Below the pieces are notes generated by a model, which did no database searches, was not told where the DNA came from, and saw only the letters and a list, made by a program, of their open reading frames with translations. Of a DNA stretch of 64,000 nt, positions 1 to 8,079 are shown piece by piece. The stretch's first letter is position 1; every line of letters starts with the position of its first letter. The DNA comes from an uncultured bacterium (GTDB lineage: Bacteria > Planctomycetota > GCA-002687715). Both the position numbers and the translations under genes were made by a program. The stretch spans positions 1-64,000 of the forward strand of contig CADEGH010000018.1 in NCBI GenBank assembly GCA_902826835.1, read 5' to 3'.

Positions 1-395
<395 letters not shown>

Positions 396-424
396 AAAGA
401 GATTGATTCTGTCATTTTTGTCGC

Positions 425-470
425 TTGGCCCTCAAATAGGGCTCGAAAACTCGAGACGCTAGAGGGCCAA
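425..470 (-). promoter_or_regulatory. rRNA leader hairpin
   Basis: TTGGCCCTC (425-433) and GAGGGCCAA (462-470) are perfect 9-bp inverted repeats, and an inner arm GCTCG-AAAA-CTCGAG lies between them. The hairpin would form in the rRNA leader about 30 nt upstream of the 16S 5' end. That position suits a leader-processing or antitermination element. The structure is seen directly; its function is inferred. Confidence 0.6.
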
Positions 471-684
471 ACTGTCGCAGCGTCACCGCAGAAGCGGCTT
501 CGCTCGCACCCTCGCGTCTCCGACCGAATCTGAATTTTCAAGGAGCGACAACGATACCGTCCCGTGGCTCGGGGCCAGAGAAGCGGTCACGTTGTTCGGG
601 GCGTCTTCGCGCCCGAGGTTCCCTGAGGAACCTCAAGGGCCTTCGGAGGTCGCTCGCAAGCAACCTCCTGTCGAAGGCGGGAGC

Positions 685-712
685 AGTCTACAGGTACCCC
701 TAAGCCTTTCAA
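685..712 (-). promoter_or_regulatory. Probable rRNA promoter
   Basis: On the minus strand TTGAAA (707-712) is followed after exactly 16 bases by TAGACT (685-690). This gives a start near 678 and a leader of about 280 nt to 16S. The same TTGAA(A/G)-N16-TAGA(C/T)T arrangement precedes the ATP synthase operon at 32692-32719, which supports the call. Confidence 0.55.
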
Positions 713-811
713 GAAATTCTTCCGCTTTTTTTGGAGCAGCCCTCAAACCCTTGCCGCTACAGCACTTGCGGCGAGTCCCCCAGCCGGGGTCCGAGTCTGA
801 CCTGAGCCACA

Positions 812-842
812 CTTGAGCGGAATTGGCCAATTTGGCCTCAAA
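812..842. repeat. Imperfect palindrome with AATTGGCCAATT core
   Basis: The core AATTGGCCAATT (821-832) is a perfect 12-bp palindrome. It is extended outward by TTGAG on the left and CTCAA on the right. It lies about 100 bp upstream of the proposed rRNA -35 box, where an upstream activator site could be, but no family of regulator is identified. Confidence 0.4.
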
Positions 843-995
843 CCGCCTCTCCGAGCTTTCGCTTATTGCGGAATATTCTCTCCCGCCGGGAACTCCCCCT
901 CCCCTGGTCGCAGGATTTCTGCTCGCCCAGGCCCTCCGCCGGCCAGAAAAACGAAATTCCCGCACACTGCGCCCCCGATCCGGCGTAACCTCTGA

Positions 996-1997
996 TCACA
1001 GCTTCGTAGCCACCACTCCGAGCATGGTCTGTCGGCGAAGGGCCCACGAACTCACCCGGAGTAGTTGGGAACCAACCCCGACGAGGATCCCCGGGGGGTG
1101 CGTTTCCAGGTAACTCGGCTGATAGAAGACCTGGTCCACTCTCAGGCCAGCCCGGGCACAGGCAGTCGTCAAGGTCTTGGGCGAAAAGTAGTACAGGTGC
1201 TCTTCGTGGAAGACGTTGTCCGCGAAATTCTTGGCCCGCTTTCCAAGGAGTTTGGAGGCGAGGATCGCAAAGTGAATGATGAGGCAGGATCCTGAAGGGA
1301 CGATGGCCACCAACTCCCCCCCGGGCTTGAGGACCGCCGCAATTTCCTGGAGGGTCTCTACGGGGTCTTGGAGGTGCTCCAAGACCGAAAAAGCAGTAAC
1401 CACATCCTGGGAGCCGGGGGCCAGGCCGCTCGCCCTCAAAGTCGCGCAGCGCACGTCCAAGCCCTGCGCTTTCCCCATCGCCACTTCATCGGGGTTGATG
1501 TCCACCCCGACCATATTCCAACGATCGCCATAGCCGCGACGAGTCAACTCCGTCAGGAAGGTCGCTCGGGCCGAACCGAAGTCGAGGAGACTCCCTCCGC
1601 GAGCTGCGGCTCGACTCCGGTCGAAACAACGCACGTAGTCGCGCGCGATCTTCTGGTCGATCTCCGGAGGGTGGCAAACGTAGGCACGTTGGTAGTAGTC
1701 GCCGGTGTAGAAGGCCTGGAGATCCTCCGCTTGGAAGTGCTCGTCGGCATAGACGAGGCGGCAATCCAGGCAACGCACGACCGGAAAGTGCGCCTGCATG
1801 TAGAGCGTGGAGACTCTCCTGCCCGCGCAGAGCACGCACGGTTTGCGGGCTTCCCCGGGGCGAATCGCCGGCACCGAGTCCTTGAGCAGTCCTTCGAAGA
1901 TGGCCTGTTTTGCCTTGACGCTCGGACTCAACGAGGATCTCCAGATGCTGCCGTGGATGAGCAGCCCGCAGTAGGATAGCTCATGGAAGAAGGCCAA
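996..1997 (-). CDS. SAM-dependent methyltransferase with N-terminal zinc ribbon
   Basis: This is a class I SAM-dependent methyltransferase of the type seen in polysaccharide or natural-product gene sets; the substrate is unknown. Four cysteines in two CxxC pairs (residues 54/57 and 76/79) form a zinc ribbon. The Rossmann motif I is LLDFGSARATFL (residues 137-148), in which the usual GxGxG glycines are partly replaced. VGVDIN follows as motif II, then SVLEHLQDP and LKPGG. The late HEEHLYYFSPKTL segment is typical of the family with a zinc ribbon. As called, the ATG overlaps the divergent neighbour by 15 bp. A GTG at 1874, preceded by AAGGA, would restore a spacer and still include the zinc ribbon, so the start is uncertain. 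Confidence 0.85.
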   Translation of the reverse strand: MAFFHELSYCGLLIHGSIWRSSLSPSVKAKQAIFEGLLKDSVPAIRPGEARKPCVLCAGRRVSTLYMQAHFPVVRCLDCRLVYADEHFQAEDLQAFYTGDYYQRAYVCHPPEIDQKIARDYVRCFDRSRAAARGGSLLDFGSARATFLTELTRRGYGDRWNMVGVDINPDEVAMGKAQGLDVRCATLRASGLAPGSQDVVTAFSVLEHLQDPVETLQEIAAVLKPGGELVAIVPSGSCLIIHFAILASKLLGKRAKNFADNVFHEEHLYYFSPKTLTTACARAGLRVDQVFYQPSYLETHPPGILVGVGSQLLRVSSWALRRQTMLGVVATKL

Positions 1998-3866
1998 GCC
2001 CCCCCGAGGAAGACACTACTCCCCGCCCGGGGAACGTGGATCGCCCTCCTGCCCGCCTTGCCTTTAATCCTCTGCCTCGGCGTCGGTTTCTTGGCGGACG
2101 ATTACTTCATCCTCCGAGCAATCCACGAATTCCGAGAGGCGACTCCGTCTCTCGCTTCCGAGTTCATAGGAGCGCTGGGCCGCGTGTGGACGCCCGACTT
2201 CGACATCTTTCGCCCTCTGACCATCCTCTCGTTGCAACTAGACAGCCTTCTTTGGCCCGGAGCCGCCTCTCACTATCACCTCACCAACTGGGCCCTCTGG
2301 GTGTGCCTGGCCTGGATCGCGGCCTGGACTGCCCACCCGAAAGGCCGCCCCGCGGAACGACTCCCCTGGTTCGGGGCGATGGTCGTTTCCCCGGCGGCCT
2401 TGGAGGCGCTCGGATGGATTGTCGCCCGTGAAGACCTCTTGGTGGCGATTTTCTCCGGACTCGCCATCCGAACCGCCCTCGACCGTCCTCGGAGCGTCGC
2501 GATCCCGGTGTGGTGTGCGCTCGCCCTCTGCGCCAAAGAAACCGGCATCGTCCTGATTCCCCTGCTCGGCCTGCTCGTGGCCATCGCCCCCCGAAACACC
2601 ATCTCGCAGGGGGTGATCGTGCGGCAGATGGTGCTCCTCGGACTCACCGCCGGGGCGTGGTTCGCGGCCCGTTACCTGATCCACGGGGAACTCTCCGGCA
2701 CTTACAACGGCCGTGCATACTCAAGTTACCTCCGCGAGGAGGGGGCCATCCCTCGCACGCTTCAGCGAGTGGCGGGGTCGCTCTTTCGCGTGATTGCCCC
2801 CCTGAACGACGCCGCTTGGGCGGGAGTCGTGCCCTGGGTTCCCGCCTCGGTGTTTCGTGCCGCCCTGGGACTCGCCCTCGGAGGACTCCTCGTGGGCGGA
2901 TTGCGCAAGTCGGTCCCGAGCCTTCGTACGGCAGTCGCGGCCGTCGGCTTGCTCCTCTTGCCTCTGCTCTTACTCTGCGTCCCCCTGGAAGGCATCGGTG
3001 AGCACCTGGACCAGAGTCGCTTCGCATGCCTCCCACTTTTGGGCCTGAGCTTGATCGCCGGCCCCGGAGTGGCCGGGGCCGCCAGAGCATGCGGTCCTTC
3101 GCGAGTTGCCTGGTTTGCTTTCGTGCTCCTGTCGTCGATCAGTCTCGTCGTTTCGTTCCGGCCGTTCCACCAAGTCAAACAGATGGACTCGGAACTGCTC
3201 GCATCCCTGGTCCGCTCGGCTGGCCGCTTGCCCCGCGCGGTGATCGTCGATCTGAACCCTGCTCACCGCGGCGGGGGCATCCACCCCGACTTGCTCTCCT
3301 ACCAGGGAGTGCATCGCCTGTCCGGGGGCCTTTTTTCGGCCACGCTACCCCCGTTTCACCCACCTCCCGGCGTTCGCCTGCTTCCTTGGAATCGAGAGGT
3401 CGCGTCCACTCTCTCGATGGCCAACCGGGGTCCGCAGGAGCGATACGCGCTGATCCGATTGTCCGCCGTGGCCGATCGCATCGCCTTTCAACCAATCCTG
3501 CACGACCCCCTGGCGGATCCTTCCACGATCGTCGCCCCGGCCTGGAGCCGAGAAGGCCTTGAGATCCGAGTCCGCACGCTTGTACAGATTCAGGGAAAAC
3601 TGCAGATTGTCGCGCTGGACTCGATGGGGAGACAGGCGTCCGGCACCCTCTCCGACGACCAGTGTCTGAAGTTGCACGCGGGCTCAGAGGTATCGGTGTC
3701 CGGTGAAGCGCTGCATTTGGCCGCGTTCGACCCGCGCATCGGCCTGACCCAGCCGGTGCTCTCGCTCGTCGACGGCCCAGGATTGTGGATTCAGGCCCAG
3801 ATCATCGATTCTGTGGGCTCGCTCCAAGCCAGCTCGCTGATCCGATTCGTCCCGCGGCCGGAATGA
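1983..3866 (+). CDS. Polytopic membrane protein, GT-C glycosyltransferase-like
   Basis: This 627-residue integral membrane protein has about ten hydrophobic segments in its first two-thirds, then a soluble C-terminal domain of about 200 residues that looks beta-rich and extracytoplasmic. Immediately after the first membrane segment it has ADDYFILRA, with an Asp pair at residues 39-40. This is the position of the catalytic Asp of GT-C fold lipid-phosphosugar-dependent glycosyltransferases. The closest in-window relative by layout is the TMTC-like protein at 58905, which also has a DD pair after helix 1. AGGATAG just upstream supports the ATG. The family assignment is tentative and the substrate unknown. 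It is convergent with the complex I operon, and no terminator is evident in the 33-bp gap. Confidence 0.6.
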   Translation: MEEGQAPPRKTLLPARGTWIALLPALPLILCLGVGFLADDYFILRAIHEFREATPSLASEFIGALGRVWTPDFDIFRPLTILSLQLDSLLWPGAASHYHLTNWALWVCLAWIAAWTAHPKGRPAERLPWFGAMVVSPAALEALGWIVAREDLLVAIFSGLAIRTALDRPRSVAIPVWCALALCAKETGIVLIPLLGLLVAIAPRNTISQGVIVRQMVLLGLTAGAWFAARYLIHGELSGTYNGRAYSSYLREEGAIPRTLQRVAGSLFRVIAPLNDAAWAGVVPWVPASVFRAALGLALGGLLVGGLRKSVPSLRTAVAAVGLLLLPLLLLCVPLEGIGEHLDQSRFACLPLLGLSLIAGPGVAGAARACGPSRVAWFAFVLLSSISLVVSFRPFHQVKQMDSELLASLVRSAGRLPRAVIVDLNPAHRGGGIHPDLLSYQGVHRLSGGLFSATLPPFHPPPGVRLLPWNREVASTLSMANRGPQERYALIRLSAVADRIAFQPILHDPLADPSTIVAPAWSREGLEIRVRTLVQIQGKLQIVALDSMGRQASGTLSDDQCLKLHAGSEVSVSGEALHLAAFDPRIGLTQPVLSLVDGPGLWIQAQIIDSVGSLQASSLIRFVPRPE

Positions 3867-3899
3867 CCCGCGCTACTCACTTGAGAAGATCCCGCAGGC

Positions 3900-4661
3900 T
3901 CACTTCTTGCCCATGATCTTTTCGAGCATGCGCTGCGTCTCGAGTTCGCCAGGAGCACACTTCGTGAGGTCCTTGTCCTCGCCGTCCGCGATCGCTCGCG
4001 CGTAACCCTCGCAGTCGTAGCCACAGGCCGTGCAATCGGTTTGGGCCATGGCCGCGAAGAGTTGCTCGAAAAGTCCCATCCCCTTCACCAGGGCCATGCG
4101 CTCGTCTATCGAGAGCGCTTCGTCATGCCATGCCGGACCGGTTGGTGCCGCCGGCGCGCTCGCGCCAGCCGCGGCCGGAGCCGCCGCAGCGGTGGCCACC
4201 TTGGCGACGGCAACCCCTGCCAACGACTTGAGCGCAGCCAAAACCGAGCGGTTGGACTCTTCTTGGTCGGCCACCGCTGACCGCAGCAGACGCCCCGCCA
4301 ACTCCCCTTCCAAAGGCAGCTTCTCGAGTTGGCTCAATAGCCACGGTTGGTCTTCATTGGCGAGCCGCTCGAAAACGGACGCCAGGGACTTCGGCCGCAT
4401 GTAGTTGTAGGTCGAAGCCGAAAGCGGATAGCCCGAGGCGGGCACCCGAAGACCAGATCGACGAAAGCTGTCGATCAAACGTTCGCGGACGCTCGCGGAG
4501 ACGGCACTGGCCGACCTGAGCACCTCCAAGACCTTTCGGTCATAATCGTCGGCGACCTGCGGCACGGAAACCGAGAGCAAGTAGTCCAGGAAGTTCCGGG
4601 AGGGCAGATTCCACATTCGCACGAGCACGGAGGTCGGCGAGGTCTCGATTGGCTTCATCAT
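3900..4661 (-). CDS. Four-cysteine Fe-S domain protein at end of nuo operon
   Basis: This 253-residue protein has a C-terminal domain with cysteines at residues 210, 213, 217 and 235 in the pattern CTACGYDC...KCAPG. The pattern matches the 4Fe-4S domain found in RnfB, acetyl-CoA synthase subunits and some sulfite reductase flavoproteins (Pfam FeS, PF04060). A domain of about 145 residues with no recognised family precedes it, then an Ala-rich linker (residues 150-177). No membrane segment or signal peptide is visible. Its ATG starts 4 bases after the nuoN stop, so it is almost certainly cotranscribed with complex I. It may carry electrons to or from the complex, which here lacks the NADH-oxidising subunits. 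That role is inference. Confidence 0.75.
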   Translation of the reverse strand: MMKPIETSPTSVLVRMWNLPSRNFLDYLLSVSVPQVADDYDRKVLEVLRSASAVSASVRERLIDSFRRSGLRVPASGYPLSASTYNYMRPKSLASVFERLANEDQPWLLSQLEKLPLEGELAGRLLRSAVADQEESNRSVLAALKSLAGVAVAKVATAAAAPAAAGASAPAAPTGPAWHDEALSIDERMALVKGMGLFEQLFAAMAQTDCTACGYDCEGYARAIADGEDKDLTKCAPGELETQRMLEKIMGKK

Positions 4662-4664
4662 GGT

Positions 4665-6212
4665 TCAGAGCCCAAAACCCTTCGTCCACTCCGAGACCGG
4701 AGCAAAGAAGATTCCGAGGATCAGCAAGGGCGCAACCAACGCGGCCACGAGCAAGCGGTTGGAGATGGCGACGGCGGGGAACGACTCATCCTTCGCCTTG
4801 TCCAAGTGGATCGCTTTGATGAGCTTGAAGTAGAAGTAGGCGCTGATGGCGGTGTTGATGCCGGCGACGACCGCGAGCCAGATCAGTCCGCCCTCGACGA
4901 CTTCGCTCAGAAGGTGAAGCTTGCCGATGAATCCGCCCGTCGGAGGGATCCCGAGGAGACTGACGAGGCAAGTGGTGAGTGCCACTGCCAAGAACGGTGC
5001 GCGACGGCCGAGTCCCTTGTAGGACTCGATCGTCTCCTCCCCGGTTCGCACCGTCACCAAGTGAACCACGAAAAACGCGCCCAAATTCATCAGGAAGTAA
5101 ACAATGAAGTAGAAAAGCAGGGCGCCGAACTGTTCACTGCCGGCGTCATCCGGCTTGAGCACCGCGACCCCCATGAGGAGGTACCCGGCGTGGGCAATGC
5201 TGGAGTAGGCGAGCATGCGCCGGATGTTCTCCTGCTTGAGCGCAGCCAGATTGCCTGCGCTCATGCTGAGAGCCGAAGCGGCGGCGATGATCTCCTTCCA
5301 CCCAAAGCCAGCCCCGTCCGGGAGGCCAGCGTAATCGGTGAAGCGAATCCTGAATTCCGGCCCGAAGGCCATCAAGAAGCGGATGCACACCGCGAACCCC
5401 GCGGCCTTCGAGGCCACTGAAAGATATGCGGTGAATGGAAGCGGAGCCCCCTCGTAAACATCCGGGCACCAAAAATGCATCGGAAAGGCGGCCATTTTGT
5501 AGGCGAAGCCCGCAAATACGAGGATGCTGGCCACCGCGAGGGCGGTGGCATTCATGCCGCTGGCGGTCACCGTGCTCGCGAGATCGTCCAGCGCTAGACT
5601 CCCCGTGAGTCCGTACACGAGGCTCAGGCCGAAAATCATGATCCCGGAGGCCACTGAACCGTAGATGACGTACTTGAGTCCGGCCTCGCTGCTGCGGCGA
5701 TCCTGCTTGAAGTAGCCGACCGCGAGATAGCTCGCCATACTGGCGAACTCGATTCCGAGGTAAATCATCAGCAGGTTGGCCGAGGACGCCATGATCAGCA
5801 TGCCCAGCGATGCAGCGACCAGCAGCGCATAGAACTCGCTGGTGCTGCGTTTGTTGAGCAGTGGCGACTGCATGCACATCGGCAAGACGACGAGCGAGGC
5901 CGCGAGGACGAAGAGCTTGAAGAAGGCGGCGAAGGGGTCGTTCACCAGCAGGGGTTTGTGAACACTGCCTTCGAGCCAACCAAACAGCGGGCTCGTGCCG
6001 GCCGGAAAGTTGACCACGATCCAAAGCGCGGCGAGCCCGAGCGCGAGGCCGGCGATCCACCCCGGAACGGCGGGGCGAATCCGCCGCCGACCGAGATCGC
6101 AGAGCAAAAGAGCGATGACCGCGAGAGAGAGGATGATCTCCGGCACGAAGCCGAGCATTCCCCTCTCTAAGAGGTCCTGAATCTGGGAGAGGCGATCACC
6201 CGTCAGTTGCAT
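4665..6212 (-). CDS. nuoN: NADH-quinone oxidoreductase subunit N
   Basis: This is an antiporter-like membrane subunit of complex I with 515 residues and about 14 hydrophobic helices, the normal size. The helix-5 segment LGIEFASMASYLAVGYF carries the conserved proton-channel glutamate, and the later GIPPTGGFIGK segment is the standard NuoN discontinuous-helix motif. It lies 11 bp downstream of nuoM and directly upstream of the Fe-S protein gene. It should take part in proton translocation across the cytoplasmic membrane. Confidence 0.96.
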   Translation of the reverse strand: MQLTGDRLSQIQDLLERGMLGFVPEIILSLAVIALLLCDLGRRRIRPAVPGWIAGLALGLAALWIVVNFPAGTSPLFGWLEGSVHKPLLVNDPFAAFFKLFVLAASLVVLPMCMQSPLLNKRSTSEFYALLVAASLGMLIMASSANLLMIYLGIEFASMASYLAVGYFKQDRRSSEAGLKYVIYGSVASGIMIFGLSLVYGLTGSLALDDLASTVTASGMNATALAVASILVFAGFAYKMAAFPMHFWCPDVYEGAPLPFTAYLSVASKAAGFAVCIRFLMAFGPEFRIRFTDYAGLPDGAGFGWKEIIAAASALSMSAGNLAALKQENIRRMLAYSSIAHAGYLLMGVAVLKPDDAGSEQFGALLFYFIVYFLMNLGAFFVVHLVTVRTGEETIESYKGLGRRAPFLAVALTTCLVSLLGIPPTGGFIGKLHLLSEVVEGGLIWLAVVAGINTAISAYFYFKLIKAIHLDKAKDESFPAVAISNRLLVAALVAPLLILGIFFAPVSEWTKGFGL

Positions 6213-6223
6213 CGAGTCTCTCC

Positions 6224-8029
6224 TCAGATTCCGCTCTTGCCACCGGTCATGACGCTCAGGAGCGTCGTGAGGGTGGGGTTCATGTAGTCAAGGATGATCC
6301 AGGGCGCGACGCCGAACAGAATGCACATCGCGCCGAGCGGAACGAGCGAGAAGGTCTCGCGGGGCGCGAGATCGGGGTACGACTCGTACTCCTTCTTCTT
6401 GGGGGTACCGAGGTAAACCCGTTGTACGGTCCAGAGGATGTAACCGGCGGTCAAGACGACCGCGGTCATGCTCACGACCACGATCCAAAGCGGCAGACCA
6501 TACGGAGAAGTGCTTCCGGCCCACGTGGAGTGCGATACGAAGGCGCCTTTGAAGACCAGGAACTCGGAGATGAACCCGTTCAGGCCGGGGAGCCCGAGGC
6601 TCGCGAAAAAGCCGACGATGGCAAACGCCGTGTAATAAGGCATCGACAGCCCGATGCCGCCGAAGTTGTCGAGATCACGATGGTGCGCTCGTTCGTAGAT
6701 GACGCCGACGAGGAGGAACATCATCGCCGAGCTCACGCCGTGGTTGAACATCTGCAGAACTGAGCCCTGCATTCCCGCGGTCGTCATCGCGGCCATGCCC
6801 AGGAGCACGAAGCCCATGTGCGAAACCGACGAGTAAGCGACCAAGGACTTGAAGTCCTTCTGCGCCATCGCGCAGAACGCTCCGTAAACGATGTTGATAC
6901 ACCCGAGTAGCCCGATGACGAGGATGAATTCCTTCTCGCGTCCGGCCTCGGCGGTCATGGTGTAGTTGAATCGGAAGAGGCCGTAGCCTCCCATTTTCAG
7001 GAGCACGCCCGCCAGGACCACGGAGACCGCGGTTGGCGCCTGCACGTGGGCATCGGGCAGCCAGGTGTGGAACGGGAAGACCGGGACCTTGATTGCGAAG
7101 CCGATGAACAAGGCGGCGAAGATCCACTTCTGGAAACTCAGCGTGAAGGTGTCGCTGAGGGAGATCAAGGTGAGAATGTTGAAGGTGTCTTGCCCCTGAT
7201 GCCAATAAAGGGCCAACATCGCCACCAGCATCAGCACCGAACCCACCAAGGTGTAGATGAAGAACTTGATGGCGGCGTAAACCCGATTCGGGCCGCCCCA
7301 ATAGCCGATCAGGAAGTACATCGGCAGAAGGACGATTTCCCAGAACACGTAGAACAAGAAGAAGTCGAGGGCGCAGAAGACGCCGACCAACCCGGTCTCG
7401 AGCATCAAGAAGAGGGCGTAGTACGCCTTCACACCCTCCTTGACCCCGAAGCTGTACACGAAGCAGAGGACCCAGAGCAGACCGGTCAGGAACACGAGGG
7501 GCAAGCTGAGACCGTCCACCCCGAGGAAGTAATTGATGTTGAAGCCCGGAATCCACTTTCCGTGCTCGACGTAGCGCATGTTCTTGGTGATTGCGGCGTC
7601 CGCAGCGAGGGTGAGTTCCCAAGCATCGTGCCAACTATCCCGGGCGCCCGCGATTTTCGAGAGACTCTGCAGATCCGCCTGCGCGGCGAGCTTCGTCTTT
7701 TCGGAATCGGTGGGCTTCGCGGGATCGGCCGGCCTCCAATCGAGCAGGGCCGGCGCGTTGGTCTTCGGATCACGGAGCAGCCGCTGGATGGTTTCCTTGG
7801 CGGCCCCAGGGGCACTGGCCACCGCCGCCTGCGCCTTGTCGCGCAGGGTCTTGGCCGCCTCTTCTCCCCCGCCTTTGGCGTACCCGAAGGTCACCATGAG
7901 CATGGGAATGAACGCCGCAACCGCGAAGGCCGTCGCGGTCCACCGGATGAGCTTGGTGTTGTCCTTCGGCAGGGCAAGGACGACTCCCATGCCGACGAGG
8001 GGGAGGAAGATTGCGAGAGTCAGAAGCAT
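6224..8029 (-). CDS. nuoM: NADH-quinone oxidoreductase subunit M, with extended loop
   Basis: This proton-pumping antiporter-like subunit has 601 residues, longer than the usual roughly 500. The helix-5 motif VFWEIVLLPMYFLIG contains the key glutamate, and FLGVDGLSLPLV and LPDAHVQAPTAVSV are family hallmarks. The extra length is a hydrophilic, Ala/Lys-rich insertion at residues about 52-150. It sits between the second membrane segment and the conserved WIPGFNINYFLGVDG region, in a loop expected on the outer face. nuoL ends 50 bp upstream and nuoN starts 11 bp downstream. Confidence 0.96.
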   Translation of the reverse strand: MLLTLAIFLPLVGMGVVLALPKDNTKLIRWTATAFAVAAFIPMLMVTFGYAKGGGEEAAKTLRDKAQAAVASAPGAAKETIQRLLRDPKTNAPALLDWRPADPAKPTDSEKTKLAAQADLQSLSKIAGARDSWHDAWELTLAADAAITKNMRYVEHGKWIPGFNINYFLGVDGLSLPLVFLTGLLWVLCFVYSFGVKEGVKAYYALFLMLETGLVGVFCALDFFLFYVFWEIVLLPMYFLIGYWGGPNRVYAAIKFFIYTLVGSVLMLVAMLALYWHQGQDTFNILTLISLSDTFTLSFQKWIFAALFIGFAIKVPVFPFHTWLPDAHVQAPTAVSVVLAGVLLKMGGYGLFRFNYTMTAEAGREKEFILVIGLLGCINIVYGAFCAMAQKDFKSLVAYSSVSHMGFVLLGMAAMTTAGMQGSVLQMFNHGVSSAMMFLLVGVIYERAHHRDLDNFGGIGLSMPYYTAFAIVGFFASLGLPGLNGFISEFLVFKGAFVSHSTWAGSTSPYGLPLWIVVVSMTAVVLTAGYILWTVQRVYLGTPKKKEYESYPDLAPRETFSLVPLGAMCILFGVAPWIILDYMNPTLTTLLSVMTGGKSGI

Positions 8030-8079
8030 GCGCGAGCTCTTTCTTCAGCCAGCCCCATGAAGCGGAGCCGGCTCCCTAT

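Larger units (their letters stand above)
396..995. other. Gene-free region upstream of 16S (rRNA leader and promoter)
   Basis: No convincing protein gene or tRNA is visible in these 600 bases. Short reading frames on both strands overlap one another and have no recognisable content. The region holds the rRNA leader with a strong hairpin at 425-470, a sigma70-like promoter at 685-712 and a long imperfect palindrome around 812-842. The stretch from about 845 to 995 shows nothing further that I can identify, apart from being the 3' flank of the methyltransferase gene. Confidence 0.7.
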
